Source of the DNA: Formicarius rufipectus
Taxonomy: Eukaryota > Chordata > Aves > Passeriformes > Formicariidae
Length of the DNA stretch: 64,000 nucleotides
Direction of reading: 5' to 3'
NCBI GenBank assembly: GCA_013399695.1
Contig: VXAU01004384.1
Span: 613,201-677,200 of the forward strand
Made by a program: the position numbers and the translations under genes. Positions 1 to 12,967 of this stretch are shown one piece after another; the stretch's first letter is position 1; every line of letters begins with the position of its first letter. The notes under the pieces were generated by a model. The model was not told the DNA's origin and made no database searches. It saw only the letters and a list, made by a program, of their open reading frames with translations.

Positions 1-899
1 GGGCTTTCCTAATGTAAAGAAATCAGATCCTTGTAAGTTTTGTGCAACCTTTGTGGATTGTTTTTTCTTACTTTTTCTTCTTATTTGTTCCTCTGGGAGG
101 AGTTGCAGCAGTTTTGGTTGTCTGCACTGCTCTGTTGAAGGTCACGGTCAGAACTGGAATGGGTAAAATCCATCTGTGTGTGAAGTTGTGTCTGCAGAGG
201 CTGTATGACCTTCCTTGGAGTTAACTCACACAGGCAGCAGGGTGCTTCTCAGGAAGGCTTGGAATCCCTCTCTGAGGCTTTGGGAGAGCCCTACTAGATG
301 GATTTGCAACATACCTGAACCAGAAATGCATTTCTCTTCCTTATCTTTTGTTTTCTGCCTGAAGCTCTTGGAAGCCACTCCATAGCTATTGCAGATAAGC
401 CAGAATGTGATGTAGTCAGCAAATACTAGATGAGTGTATAAAAGTAGAAGCAATGACATCTTCCTGTGTTTTCAGGGTGGTAAAATTTTTGTATATATAT
501 ATATTTTTAATCACTAGTACCACCTCTGTAGTTTAGGTAAGAAAGTGACTCATCAGAGGTGATGCAGGCAGTTCAAATACAGTGCGGGAGTAGGAAAAAG
601 AACTGCAGAACTACTTCTCCCTGACAGATGTCAGCTACTTTTTATGTTGAGAGATGAAGTTACGAGACACAAGTTGTTATTAAACCAGTAATTGGAGTTT
701 GGAACTGGTGAAGTTACTGATCTCTTCTCCAATTAGATTGTCCCCCACTTTCTTATAGCAGGACTTATAAAACAGTCCTTTACTTTGATTTACAGAAAAA
801 CATGCTTTAGAGCAATGTGGGTGCTTGAGTAGACTCAGGAACAGGTGTAAATCCCTTATACAAGTCTATCTAGTTTGCTTGGCAAAGCTGGGGTGCTAC

Positions 900-1932
900 A
901 GAGGTGGATTTGAGAGAAGGTGCTGGAAGTTTCCCCTATATCTGTTGGAGCCAATGCCAACCGGCTCCCAAGACAGGCCAACTGCTGGCCAAGGCCAAGC
1001 CCATCAGCAGTGGTGGTAGTGCCTCTGGGATAACACATTTAAGGAGAGGGAAAAGTTGCTGCACAACAGCAGCCAGGAGAGAGGAGTGAATATGTGAAAG
1101 AAAGAGCTCTGCAGACACCCACGCCAGTGAAGGAGGAGAGGGGGGAGGAGATGCTCCAGGTGCTTGAGCAGAGATTCTTCTGCAGCCTGTGAAGACCATG
1201 GTGAGGCAGCTGTGCCCCTCACCAGTGGAGGTCTGTGGTGGAGCAGAGATCCACCTGCAGCTGTGTAGGACCCTACACTGGGGCAGTTGGATGCCCAAGA
1301 GAGATTGTGACCCTGTGGAAAGCCTGCTCTGTGACAGGACCTGTGGTCCCATGGAGAGACGTGGAGCAGGTTTTCTGGCAGAACTTGTGACCCTATGGGG
1401 GACTGACAGTGGAGTAGCCTGTTCCTGAAGGACTGCACCCAGTGGAAAGGGACCCATGCTGGAGTAGTTTGTGAAGAACTGCAGGGTGTGAGAAGGACTC
1501 CTGTTGGAAAGTTTGTGGAAGACTGTCTCCTGTGGGAGGAAGCTTATGCCATAACAGGGTGGGATATGAGGAGGCAGAGGCAATGTGTGATGAACTGACT
1601 GTCCAAACCCTGTTTGTTGTCCCTCTGTGCCTCTGGTAGTGAGGAGGTAGAGAATTTGGAAGTAAAGTGTGGAAAGAAAGGAGGGATGTGAGTGATGTGT
1701 TTTTAAGATTTGTTTTTGTTTCTTGTTATCCTATTCTGATTGGATTGGTACTAAATTAAATTTTTCCCCAAGTGAGGTCTGTTCTACCCATGACGGTAAT
1801 GGGTGAGTGATCTCTCCCTGTCCTGATCTTAACCCACCAGCACTGCATTATATTTTTCTGTCCTGCTGAGCAGGGAAGTGATGGAGCAGCTTTGGTGGGA
1901 CCCTGGCATCCAGCCAAGGTCAACCCACCACA
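900..1932 (+). mobile_element. Solo LTR, ERVL-like avian endogenous retrovirus
   Basis: The stretch is more G/C-rich than its flanks and matches from memory an ERVL-type LTR family common in zebra finch and other neoavian genomes. Landmarks in order are: a TATA-like ATTTAAG at 1037-1043; a purine-rich part; a series of degenerate units built on phrases such as GTGACCCTGTGG and CATGCTGGAGTAG (about 1190-1560); an A/T-rich poly(A)-signal-like TAAATTAAA near 1753-1761; a conserved GACGGTAATGGGTGAGTGA block near 1793; and a terminus ending GTCAACCCACCACA. No retroviral coding sequence adjoins it, so it is a solo LTR. The right edge is fairly firm; the left edge is uncertain by tens of bases. Orientation is inferred from the promoter-like and poly(A)-like order. 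Many substitutions suggest an old insertion. Confidence 0.78.
1031..1045 (+). promoter_or_regulatory. TATA-like element inside the LTR
   Basis: A CATTTAAGGAG sequence lies about 130 bases into the LTR, before the purine-rich segment, where the family's transcription start would be expected. It reads in the same direction as SLC10A7. Whether it still directs transcription cannot be told from sequence. Confidence 0.35.
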
Positions 1933-1934
1933 AC

Positions 1935-1978
1935 AAGCTGAATAAATTTGAGGTGAATAAAGCTGAATAAATTAAGGT
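1935..1978 (+). repeat. Imperfect 25-bp tandem duplication at the LTR edge
   Basis: The 14-mer AAGCTGAATAAATT occurs at 1935-1948 and again at 1960-1973, and similar sequence (GAGGTG / AAGGTG) follows each copy. It sits immediately after the LTR terminus and includes AATAAA hexamers, so it may be insertion-site debris or local slippage. Confidence 0.8.
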
Positions 1979-4565
1979 GTTATATTGCATATTAATGAAA
2001 ACTGCTTCGTTCTGAGTATGTCTATTACAAGAGAGTCTTTATGAATTTGAAATAACTTTTATGAAGGAAAAACCATAGGAAGTAAAGAGACTGCCCTCTA
2101 GAAACCTATGAGAACAGTCTTCTCTAGTTAGGGCTGATGGGCATCTAGGGATGACAGGGATGTTCTGCTGGCACAGCTAGGTATGGAAGAAAACAGTACT
2201 AATATTCTCCTCTCTGATATTTAAGAATAAAGCCATAAGAATTGTGCTGTGAAAGAGCAAGGGCTCTCCAAGCAGTCAGAAAGAGTGAGTGTTGTCAAGG
2301 AAAAGAAAATTATTGTTAAGTAGAGGGATAAGTTTGAAGGAAATTAAACTACATCATCCATGTGGACCTACTAGTTTGTTGCTTCAAGGAAATATGTGGG
2401 GAGTTTATGGTGATGTCATCATATGAAATATATTTTGAATAATCTATATATTTTCTTCCCTACTGCAGCTTTTATATTTAGTAATTTCAGGAATGCTCAC
2501 TGTTTTAAACAGTCAATCACAACCCAACCTGTATCAGAAACTTAAGCCACAGCTTCTCTTTTGTTTGTCCAGATCATTGCAGTGTTCTCACCTTGGGCTG
2601 TGTAAATTAAAAAATCTCATTTTGACTTGAGTCATGAATCTGATCATGTAATGAAACAAATAGAAAAATCTGTGTTTCCATTCACAGGTTTTTTTCCTGG
2701 TCACGTGTTCCATTCACAACACTGGAATTTGTAAGAGGAGGACTGTAACTAACATTGTAGCTTTCTACAGTGTGTTTGCACATGGCAACACATGGCAACT
2801 TGTCTGTATGCATGAACCATTCACCACCAACAGCGAAAGCTGCTTGATGACCTGATTATATTTAAATTCCCAATAGAGTGTTCTTGCTTTTGAGTGTCTG
2901 GTTCTCCAGTGTCCCAAGTACAACTTCCTGTTACTTTAGTTTGTGGAGTTTTTGACATACAATTTGAAGAAGAAAGAAAAGTGATTAGAAGCAACTCTAG
3001 AAAGTTATGAGTGTTCAAGGGATTTTTCATATGATCTCTTGTAATTAAAAATGTCAGCTCCTTTTCCTGTTTTTTTTGGTATAATCAAAGTAATTTATAT
3101 TTAGAGGTGTTGAAGGAGAAAAGCTGTAGTTAATGTTCGAAGTGCTGTTCAGTTTTATGCCAACAATGATGGTAGTTGGCTTGTGTGGCAGATGATATGG
3201 TAGAAGGATCAGGAGGTGGTGGGCAAAGCTCATCCTCTCTAAATATCAAATCCTAAAAATCTAAATCAAGTCATAGTAATTTATGAGCTTGTGGCTGTGT
3301 AAGTGGAGTCTTGACTATATTACAATACTTTGTAACCCCCTAGGTTATCCTGGTGTTTTATTGGTGACCCTGTGACCCAGCATAAATTCAATGCAAAGGG
3401 CTTTTAACTGCGTCCCCTTCCCAGTTCAGAGGGACTTGCTGCTGTCAGCTTATGATCCTGGTGGCAGAGAAGAATGTCTGTGTTGTGAAAATTAATTGCT
3501 TGTAAGCAAATGTTTTCAAAATGTGACATGATTTTCATAACATACTTTTTGTTACCGTTATGTATTCGAGGAATAGTAATAGGCAGAGCTTGTGTAATGG
3601 TTGCTTTCTAAAATATTTAAATTCTATAGCTAATGTTACTTTAGGTGGTCTTTCTCTGACAGGCTTTTTTGATATGGGTTACACTTCTTTGTACTGATAA
3701 TATAACACCCAAGCATTTAAAATAAAATACAGAATTGCTTCTGAATGCTTCCTTCTTTGAGAGAGCTGGATAAATGAAAATTAATGAGGTTAGCGAAATT
3801 TTGCTTCACAAGTGCTCAAGTAAATCGGGCTTTGCTCAGTCTGGAAAGCATTATTTTAACAAGACTGTATTACATTTCTGTTGTGCCTTCCATTGTTCAG
3901 GATTATTAGAGAGTATGTATGTTTTAATGAGAATAAAAGTTATATTAGAACCAAATGCTTTTCTCTTAGTAGTCTTTGAGATTGTCATGTATAATATGAA
4001 GAAAATGTTGTCTTTTAGTGGCAAGTGTGTTTTTTCTTCTTCTTGTTAATTAGCTGAGCTGTACAAGCAGCATATATACTGTAAATAAAAGGGTTTGTAA
4101 GAACTGCATTGAAATACACTGCATAATAAATACAGACTTTTAAAAAGGGCTTAAGAGAGGGAACATGGAAATTAGTGTTCTGAGCTGTAGTTTGCTACCC
4201 ACAACATTTGAAATGTGGGAATATTTTTCACGTATTAGGAAATGTTGGTTGGGAAGAGTTGTACAATTTTAAGCCTTCTTTAAATTGGATGATTTCATAG
4301 ATCTTGCATATGAAATGAGCATTATAACGATTCTTGGAAATATCTATTACGGTGTTTGTACAGCTGAAATCTTGTCACAGGCTCTATTCCTTAATCAGTA
4401 GCTGTGCCCTGTGTGATGGCAGACCTGGTACCAAACACTGTGAAATAACTTCACTACTGAAAACCCTCCAGCGCTACAAAACCCAGCAAGAATAAGCAAG
4501 CCCACCCTAGACTTATTTCCTTGGCACAGAAATAACAAGGCATGTGTCTGCCTTTTTGTTGTTGG

Positions 4566-4582
4566 TTTTTTTTTTTTTTTTT
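4566..4582 (+). repeat. Poly(T) run of 17
   Basis: Seventeen T residues lie after TGTTGTTGG and before CCTG. Confidence 0.92.
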
Positions 4583-4859
4583 CCTGTTCTTTCTTTCGGG
4601 GAAGAATTCAGAGGGAAAGGTAGGACTGAAAGTTGCACCTGGAGAGCAGTGCTTTGTATTTGAAATCTTGTTTCAAGGTCTGGATCCTGCTGGCAGCAGC
4701 GGTAGGTCCTGTTACAAACCCGAGACTTTCCAGAAGTTAAAAGGCAGGGAGCAAGTCTGCTGGAAATGACATGGCGAGGTACCTTCCAAAAGTAAATAAG
4801 GATGTGCGAGCGGGTGTGTTAAGCAGGCGTGGAAAATGAACGTGTGTCTTTTGTGGGCA

Positions 4860-5430
4860 GGTAATTGGGCATGGGGGTTTGGCAGGAGCTGGAGCGGCCG
4901 AGGTGGGAGCGACTGCCACAGGTTGATGGGCAGGTGATCCGGCAGCCTCCGCCCGGGCGGCGCAGGAGGGCTGCCTAATATGCTGTGTGCCCTAAGGGCC
5001 TGGGGGAACACAGTTGGATTATTATGTTAATGCCTGAGCCTGCTGCCCTCTTCCTATCCCAGCTGGGCTCCCCGTTGTTAGGAACTGCTTTGCTCTGACA
5101 GTGGAGTAATATACTTCGTGATTGAAAGGGCAAAGGGGCTCGCAAGAAAAAAGAGCAGGCCTGCACAGATATGTAAATGAAGGGGGGAAGGCTGTAGGAG
5201 GGTTTGTGTGTAGGTGTGGGTGGAAAGTTTATTAGGAAAGGAGTAATATAAATCTGCTAATTGAATTGTTATTTACAAGTCCCATTTCCTGATTTGTTTC
5301 TTTGTGCATTACCCCCCCTAATGCTGATGTACAGTGAATTTGAAGTGCTTACCAAAGCAGGCACTTTAGGTTGATTTATTTGAAGCGGAGGTGCTGTAAT
5401 ACACTGGTACCAGTGTACAATGCTGACAAT
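4860..5430. promoter_or_regulatory. Candidate intronic regulatory element with CpG-rich core
   Basis: The core at about 4891-4965 carries roughly eight CpG in 75 bases, in an intron otherwise poor in CpG. The flanking 450 bases are rich in homeodomain-type cores (GGATTATTATGTTAAT near 5016, CTAATTGAATTG near 5257). The composition resembles vertebrate conserved non-coding elements. No TATA, exon or ORF supports calling it a promoter. Confidence 0.3.
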
Positions 5431-7742
5431 GGTGTATTTTTCAGGACTTTGATTACTGTTTCATGCTCTGCCACTATATTGCTACACTGTAGCTTATAGC
5501 AGTGATGTGATTCTTTTATATAGTGTAGATAAGTGTATCACTCTGAATTTTGTTGATACTTCCACAAGATAGATACAGATTGCAAGAATATATTTCTTAT
5601 GGTGTTAGAGCAAATTGAACTTTGATTCAATGAGATGATGACAATGTTGTGATATTTTTCTGAGGTCTTACTTGCAGTAGAATTGACAAAACCAGTTACT
5701 GGATTTTAGAATGAATGTATGTGAGAGATGAAAATCTGTTCCATTTTTGATGTTTGCTTCATTGTTTTTTTCATTGTGATGATGATATGACCTGATATAC
5801 TGAGTCTTTCTCTTTTATCAGACTTTTATCAGTGGCAAAACTTGACTCAAAATACCAGCCAGTCATGATTTGTGATGTGCTTATTTGTCTGTTTTACACC
5901 CCAAAGTGCTGATCACAGAACTAGTCAAAGAAATTGCTGTTAATCTAAATTAAGCTTTTTAAAGTGAGACCTATTTTTACAAAATGTATCTAATGGTCAG
6001 ATATAAAACTGTTCGATAGGTAAGGTGCTTGTATATTTAGCCGGTAGTTGCTCTTTGTTGAAGGTGTTATTTCTGATTGAGTCTAAGGTGATGTTTTTTA
6101 CTCTTCACATGTTTGTGTTTCCCAGTTCTGCTCATTATCTTTGTGTTCACATTCTTGCTACTCTGTGTTGTTGTTAAGGAGTGTCTGTCTTGGCTTCAGG
6201 ACTTTCTGCTCTGCAGCAAATTTGGCAGCTCTTGCACTTTTGACCTGGTAGTTGTGAATGTACTTCTTCCACAGTATTATCCACTTATGTATCATATGGC
6301 ATCTTGTGTTACTGAAGTACTATGTGGTGACAAGAACTCTGGGTCTAGATGGCTTCTGCACACTTAGTTTGGTCTGACTGTGCACGTACAGAATGTTCTG
6401 GGCATGACAGAGACAATTTTCCTTCCATAACCTTTGCCTTGTTGGCTGCCCATGATGAATAACCATCACTGAATGAGTAGCAGCAATATCTATGTTCTTC
6501 TGGAGCCTTCATACTTAACATGAAAATATTGGTTTCTTTGTCAAGTTCTTCTTGGGAGTTTTCTGTGGACAAATCAGGATGTGGTGTTCTTGTCTCCACA
6601 GTTTATCAGTAAGGTAAGAAGATAATTTGAACCACAAAATGCTAGAAAACAGATGCATTGTTATAAAAGAAATGCTTTCTTGTTAAAGGAGTGCTTTTTT
6701 AAAAATTGCATTTTAATTTTTCTTTCACATAGTATCTGCACGTAGTTCTTCAGTAACTGCTTTAGGAATATGGAACTTGGGCTACAAACTGTTTCAAATT
6801 GGGAGTGTTTCCATTCTTTTTATTCCCCCTGAATATGCAATTTGGAGAAATTTTTCTGCTTTCTTTCAGGAAAATCTCTCTGGAAACATTTATTTTCAGA
6901 TCAGGTTAACCTGGGTCAGTTTTGCAAGCAAGTCACTTTTACTCAGCCCATGTTTTTCAGTGTAACTTAGGTGCTTCATTTTCCCATTTCTCATGGTAAA
7001 GTGATCTCCCTGGCTATATTTTCTCAGTGCATCATAAGAATTTAGTAACAGTGCTGCATTGTGGACCAGCTGAAAAGCTTTTTGTGGCAACAGTCACAAA
7101 CAGAGGCTGTCTTCTGCTAGGCATGGGAGAAATTCAGCTAAAAACAGCAAAATACCCAGATGAAATGGTTAAAAAAAGAGAATTTAAAACATAAGATGAA
7201 AAGTGGTGATTCTAGAGGCAAGGAGGAACTTAGGTTTAATGCAGATATTTGAATACTGGAATGTCCCTTATGCTAGATATTCCAGTTCCCAGCCAGCTAT
7301 GAATGTCAATGGAAAGTTCAGTGAATGGTTTTACTAAGTGCATGTTCAATGTGAACAGCAAATCTGTGACTTTTGGAAGTAAAACAAGCTTGTGCATCAC
7401 CTGGTGTCACAGTCACCACAGCTTTGTATAATTCTGTACACAAAACCTACAAGTTTTAAAGTTTTCTCTCCACCTTTTCTTTAGAGAAAAGTTGGTATAG
7501 TGTTCTACCCCACTAGAATAAAGTAAATTACTTCAAGGAAGTAATACAAATACCTTTAATTGCTAGTGAGTTGCTATATGTTTTATGTTTATGTTTACAC
7601 AATACATATATGAGTGAAAATTCTGAAGAATAGTTTCAACATTTTTATAGTTCATGGTGTACTCCTCCTGATAGCCAAATAGCTGTGAAACCAAATCCGT
7701 GGGCTGGATTGGCATTAATCCTTGCACTGTGTGGAGGACGAG

Positions 7743-7775
7743 CCCTCTATACCCAACCCCCTTTGGGTTAGAGGG
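7743..7775. repeat. Inverted repeat / hairpin
   Basis: CCCTCTATACCCAA pairs with TTGGGTTAGAGGG across a six-base C-rich loop, giving 13 base pairs with a single bulged T. It is compact and almost perfect, but of unknown role. Confidence 0.8.
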
Positions 7776-7991
7776 TGTAGCTGTCCACTTGGAAAATGGG
7801 GAGAGCTAACTGATTAGAACTTAGAGGTGTTTGGGGCATGTTTCAAAAGAAGAGTGGTGATAAATACTGAGCCTGGACCTTCAATTGTTACTCATCCACT
7901 GCTGAATTCCTTAGGCGTATTTTGGGGGTATGTAATATATAAAGATGCACATTTAGGCACTTTCTCACTCTGTGCGTGTTTAAGTTCTGGT

Positions 7992-8017
7992 AATTGCTAA
8001 TATAAATTGCTAATATA
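7992..8017 (+). repeat. Perfect 13-bp tandem duplication
   Basis: AATTGCTAATATA occurs twice without a break. It is a recent slippage-type duplication. Confidence 0.95.
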
Positions 8018-8263
8018 AAAGATGAAAGTAGGTGAGCAGCATTAAAGAATGGAGTTGCATGCATCAAGATTGTTCCTTTTTAACCTTCAGGCAGTGACTG
8101 TTCTGTGGGTCTCTTTCATGTAAGTAGTCAACTTTTCTTTCCCTTCTTTTTCTACCTCTGCCGTGATGCTGCAGCGTGCAGAGATTTGGCTGGGCTCATG
8201 AAAAGGGAATTTTCAGTGCCATACAATACTGGCTTAGTGTAAAGTCTTATCTTTGGGCTAGGT

Positions 8264-8356
8264 TAAAAAACCAAACAAAAAACCAAACAAAAACCCACAA
8301 AACAAAACCAACCAAACTAACAAAACCAACAAAAAAACAGGAAGAAAGAAAGAAAT
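8264..8356 (+). repeat. A/C-rich low-complexity tract
   Basis: CCAAACAAAAAACC-type units with no T for long stretches run into a GAAA run (GGAAGAAAGAAAGAAA). This is the reverse-strand equivalent of the G/T tracts elsewhere in the intron. Confidence 0.92.
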
Positions 8357-11300
8357 TGCACTTATTTGAGAAATGAACAGACATTTCTTATTGAGATGAA
8401 AATCTCCTTGTCTTTTAACTGTGTCCTTTGACAGATTCTGACACAGGCTCCAGAGGTCAAGGTTTATGGGATCTGTGCAGAGTGCTACACTACTTTTTAT
8501 TTTACAAAGCTGGTACTTCAGCCAGCCTCCCTGTGCTGTGGTCTTCCTTGCATTCGTGTTGTATTCCTCTCTCGTGACCCTACACAACTAACAGTGAAGC
8601 TGTTCCTGGTCATAGTTGTGACAGTGACTTTCATAACAATGCTATTCAGAGCTGGTTTTGATGGCACAGCAGTTAAAATGTCTGGGTCTGCTACTAACTG
8701 CCCTGAAAGAAATATGACAGTGGGATATTTATAGAAGAATACTGGTGCAGGTACAGCCTTACAGTTAATGCAAAGGGCACCTTTTAAAAAGTGGCCTTGT
8801 GCTTTCATTTCACTTCAACAGGGAAGTAATACTCTTTGGAGTTGTGGGATGCATTGTTTAACTAGACCTCTAATCATGTTATGGATGATGTGTCTCCAGG
8901 AGAATCAGGGGACAAGACCTTTAAGTGTTTTTATCACAGCTTAAGATCTCAGAAAATGTGAACTTAAATAAAAGTATGTTTGGGAGGTTGTTATTGCTCT
9001 GTATCCTTTTGAGAATACCTTCCACAGTAATTTTTTTTTTTCTTAGAGAGAAAGTCACTTACAGTTATGAAGTGTTTGGCCATAAGAGAGGAACAAGTTG
9101 GGTGTACTTGTGTAGCACCGTTCAGCTGAGCCTCCCTTATTAAATCACGTTCAGCAGTCCATTTGCTCTGGTGTGAGAGCCAGTGCCTTCACTACCAAGG
9201 TAATAAACCTGGAGTCTCTAAGAAAGGCAGGATGTCCATGAGGTTTGTGAGTAGTTTCCATACCAGAGTGTCAGTGACTGGTTAGATTGTCTCCTTTTTG
9301 CCCTCTAACCATGTTTTACAGGCCAAATGTATGTCTGCTGAGGCTTTTGCTTTCGGGTATGTAAGGTAGAAGGGGGAAGTTACCTTTTTTTCCTGTTTAG
9401 GAAAATGATGCAAATGGGCTTTCCATTTGGGGAAAAATACATATGAAAATTTGGCTATATGCCTTCCCAGGAACTCAGAGTTTTCTGGCATGGCAGAACC
9501 ATATGAATTTTGTAGAGGAGGAGGTCCGATGGTGGCGCATGGTTTTTTGGGCATATGTACTGGTATGAGAAAACGTGCCTTGTAACAAGTCTGTCAGCTT
9601 TAAATAACTGCTTGTGTGAATGTTTACACTGGCACTGAGCAGTAATCTTAATGTTTGCATTTACAATTTTTAAGTAGAGGAGAATAAAGAGAAACTAACT
9701 GTTTATTCATGTTGGTATTCAAAAGTCCACTGTAGATACTCAGGTCAGTGCCCCACTGGGGCGTGTGACGTGGGAACCAACAGAGGAAGGCACTGTGTCT
9801 TAGCAGTGTGATCACGTGTTTTGTGCTGCAGCTGATGGGAGGACAGGACAACTGCAGGGTACTGCTGGTCTTGGGGTATGGCTGGTCAAGGACTGTCACA
9901 CAGGGACAGGTGACAGTGTTGGTGGCTGCCTCTGCTTACAACCCTTCTCATTGCTGAAAGGAAGTGGACTGTGGTTCATAGAAAGAAGTCTTCTCTTTTC
10001 ACCTTGGCATCCAGAAGGAACAAAGAAGAGCTTGCAAAAGGTGTGTGCTGCCTACATTTGTGTTTCCTAGTACAGCCTAGATAGGCCTTTACTCCTGGTA
10101 AATCTTGAGAGCATCACACCAGTTTTGTGTGCTACATGGCCATGTAAGCAACTTGTATAAGTAGATCTGTGCCATTTAGGGTAAAGAAAAGAAACAGTAA
10201 CCAAGAAAAAGCATTGTGGTTTGGGCTAGTCAGGCATAATGCACTATGTCTCATGAAGCACTTTGTCATTTCTGTACCTGAGACCAAGTCTTGGTTCTTC
10301 CAATGTGAAAATGGCATTCCAACTCCTGGAAGAGGTTCTTCCCTCCTGGCATCATTCATGTGATCTTTCTGATGCCCATGACAAAGGCTTTTGTTTTCAT
10401 TCAGCTCAGTTATACAAGTAATCTCAATTAAAATGGTTCAGCCATACAGTACAGTATTGCTTTCCAACTTTTGCTCAACATGGATTTTTCTGTTACTAAT
10501 CTGTGTATTAGTACTGGTGGAAATTTGCACTGACACTGTGTTCCAGAGAGTTGAGTGATTCATGTTTTCCATTTGAATTGTTAACAAATGTTTATATTCT
10601 GGTTTTACTCTCTGGAAAAAAAAAAAAGTTTTATGTATATAGTCTCCTGGTTTTTAGTCTTCATCTCTCACTGCCTCTGACTGAAAAATACCAGACTGAC
10701 ACTCCAGAACTCCCTTGAGTTATCCTGGTTGCTCTCAGTATAGAGAAGGTACCATATCTGACCAAAGGAAAGCAAGCCAGAAGAGTTTTCTTTCCCTGTC
10801 TCACTATTGTTGAAACTGTTGGTGAAACAGAGAAATCCTTCAGTGGAAAGCACCACATAAACTAAATAAGTGTATCCAAAAACCTTTCCTTTTGATGTCC
10901 TTTTGACATAGATGTTTTTGTATTTATAAATATTATCAACAGGCAGTGATGGGTATGAGCAACTACAAAAATGGAGTAGTGAAAGACTGATTTTCAACTG
11001 AAAGAACTTGGATAGTAAAGGATAGGAGGCAATAACCCTCTGCATGTTGAGGCTCCAGCTTGTTTCTGTGCACTGCTTGTGTCAGAATGCTGTTCCTGGC
11101 TGAAGCAGCATAAGCTTCTACTCAGGTAATGTCAACATCTGCCAGCCCAGAACAAACCTGTAGTGTTTGCAGCTTTGGGTGGCCCAACGAGGCGTTTTAG
11201 AGGGCATCGGTCTCTGGATGATGTTCCCCCGCTCAAATGTAAACAACACAGTAGTTATTCTGTTTTCACTTTCTGGTGCCTTTTCTGTGCCATTTCTATA

Positions 11301-11685
11301 AAACTGATGGTTATGGAATGTGATTGAAATAAAGAAATGTTTTCCTTTTGTCAGCACGGCTCTAGAGGTGAGTTGGGGATTTGGTGATATCGTTTTCCCA
11401 GTCAACAAATTGTGTTGGGCCACAGGGGACATGGTAGTGGATAAAATCATAAACTCCCTCCATGCTTTGGTAATTTTTTTGTGGGTGTTCTGGAAGTTCC
11501 TTGGTTGGTGGGTGTAGGTTTTGTGTGCGCGTGGTGTGGATTTTGTCATTCTTCTGGTTTTTTTTAAGAAGATAAGGTTACTTGCATTTCTACTCCACTA
11601 AAATAGAGTAATTCAGTATTTTTATAAGAGACTTTTTGAACATCAGCTCACATTTTTTTAAATAAGATTTAGGTGTTATCAAAGT

Positions 11686-11856
11686 CTGGTTTTATTTGGT
11701 TGGGTTTTTTGGTTTTGTTTTGCATGGCTGTTTTTGTTTTGGTTTTCTTTTTTGGAGGTGTGTGTTTTTGCAGTTTTGATTTGGTGTGTGTTTGATTGGT
11801 TGTTGGGGGTTTTTTGGGTTTTTTTGGTGGGTTTTTTGTTTTTGTTTGGGTTTATT
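11686..11856 (+). repeat. G/T-rich low-complexity tract
   Basis: The tract is made of TTTTGGTTGGG, TTTTTTGGTTTTG and GTGTGTTTG units with very few A or C. It shares the phrase GGTTGGGTTTTTTGG with tracts near 16.6, 28.85 and 56.7 kb. Confidence 0.92.
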
Positions 11857-12967
11857 TTAAATGAAATACCACCGTTGAGGTGCCCTATCACATATACAAC
11901 TCTTGTGCCAGATTAATGTGTAAGATGTATGCTTCAACTTCTGTTGAATTCAGTATGGAGTGTATATACATCTCCAAGGATCAAAACTAGACCCTATTTG
12001 TTTCTCAGAGATGATGTTGGAGTGTTATAAAGGTATGTACTTTGCCTTTGAGGGGGCAGTTGGGCAGCTAGAGATTTTGCTGTGCGGTTAACACTGCATC
12101 TTTCATTTTGCCTTGCTGTAGCAGGATTTTTATATGCATTTTAACAGTTATTTAAGAGTCCCCATATGCTTAGAAAGGAATCTGAATATATGTGCCTTTT
12201 TTAAAGCTGCATCATAACTAGGTTGTTCCATCAGTACAGTACAATGACTGTGAGCTGCAGTTGGAACAATATGTAAAAATACAGCTTGTAAAAGATTTCC
12301 TTTATTAACTGTCATCATCCACAGAATATATGTTCAAATAAACGTTGTGTAATAACTAAATTTGAGATTAATAGGCCCCTTAAGAAACAGCGAAGTCATT
12401 CAGGATAGTCAGTGAAAAATAGCCTGTAAGACTGTAACATGCACATATTGTCCTGCTTACATGCTCTCTCTGGTGTCATTCCCATTTATCAATGTCGGCA
12501 GGCTCTGTTCTCATTAAAGCACTCTTGCACAAAAGCAACTTAATTTTCTTAAGAGAAGAGGACACCTGATTCAATTTAGTGCTCAAACCCAGGAACTTGA
12601 ATATATATATTTTTCCTGTCTGAACTCAGATGAATAGTTATGAACAGCAACACAGATTAAACCTTATTAGGTATATTTATATTCTGTTTGCAGTAACAGT
12701 GCTATGGCAAATAGCTTCCTACAGAGCTGTAACATCTGATTATTGGAAAGAGCAGTTAAGACATGAGCTGTGGTAACACTCACATGAGATTTTATTTTTA
12801 AATAGGAGATTGAAGGAGTTGTTTAAAGGGACTCTGCCAGCTCATTCAAGCTACTTCTGATGTCATGCCTTCTTCCACCTTCTCAAACTACACTGATCTC
12901 TTTGGGTAGATAAAAATTCTTTTTCTCTACTATTTGGTAAAAAATTTCCATCACTTTCTTCAGGTTT

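Noticed and set aside
936..1583. 215-residue minus-strand ORF, the longest in the window
   Set aside because: It lies antisense across the LTR, has low-complexity Ser/Pro/Leu composition and no recognisable domain; G/C-rich LTR sequence gives such open frames by chance.
11679..11916. Lys/Asn/Thr-rich minus-strand ORF and Phe/Val/Leu-rich plus-strand ORF
   Set aside because: They translate a G/T low-complexity tract and have no conserved features.
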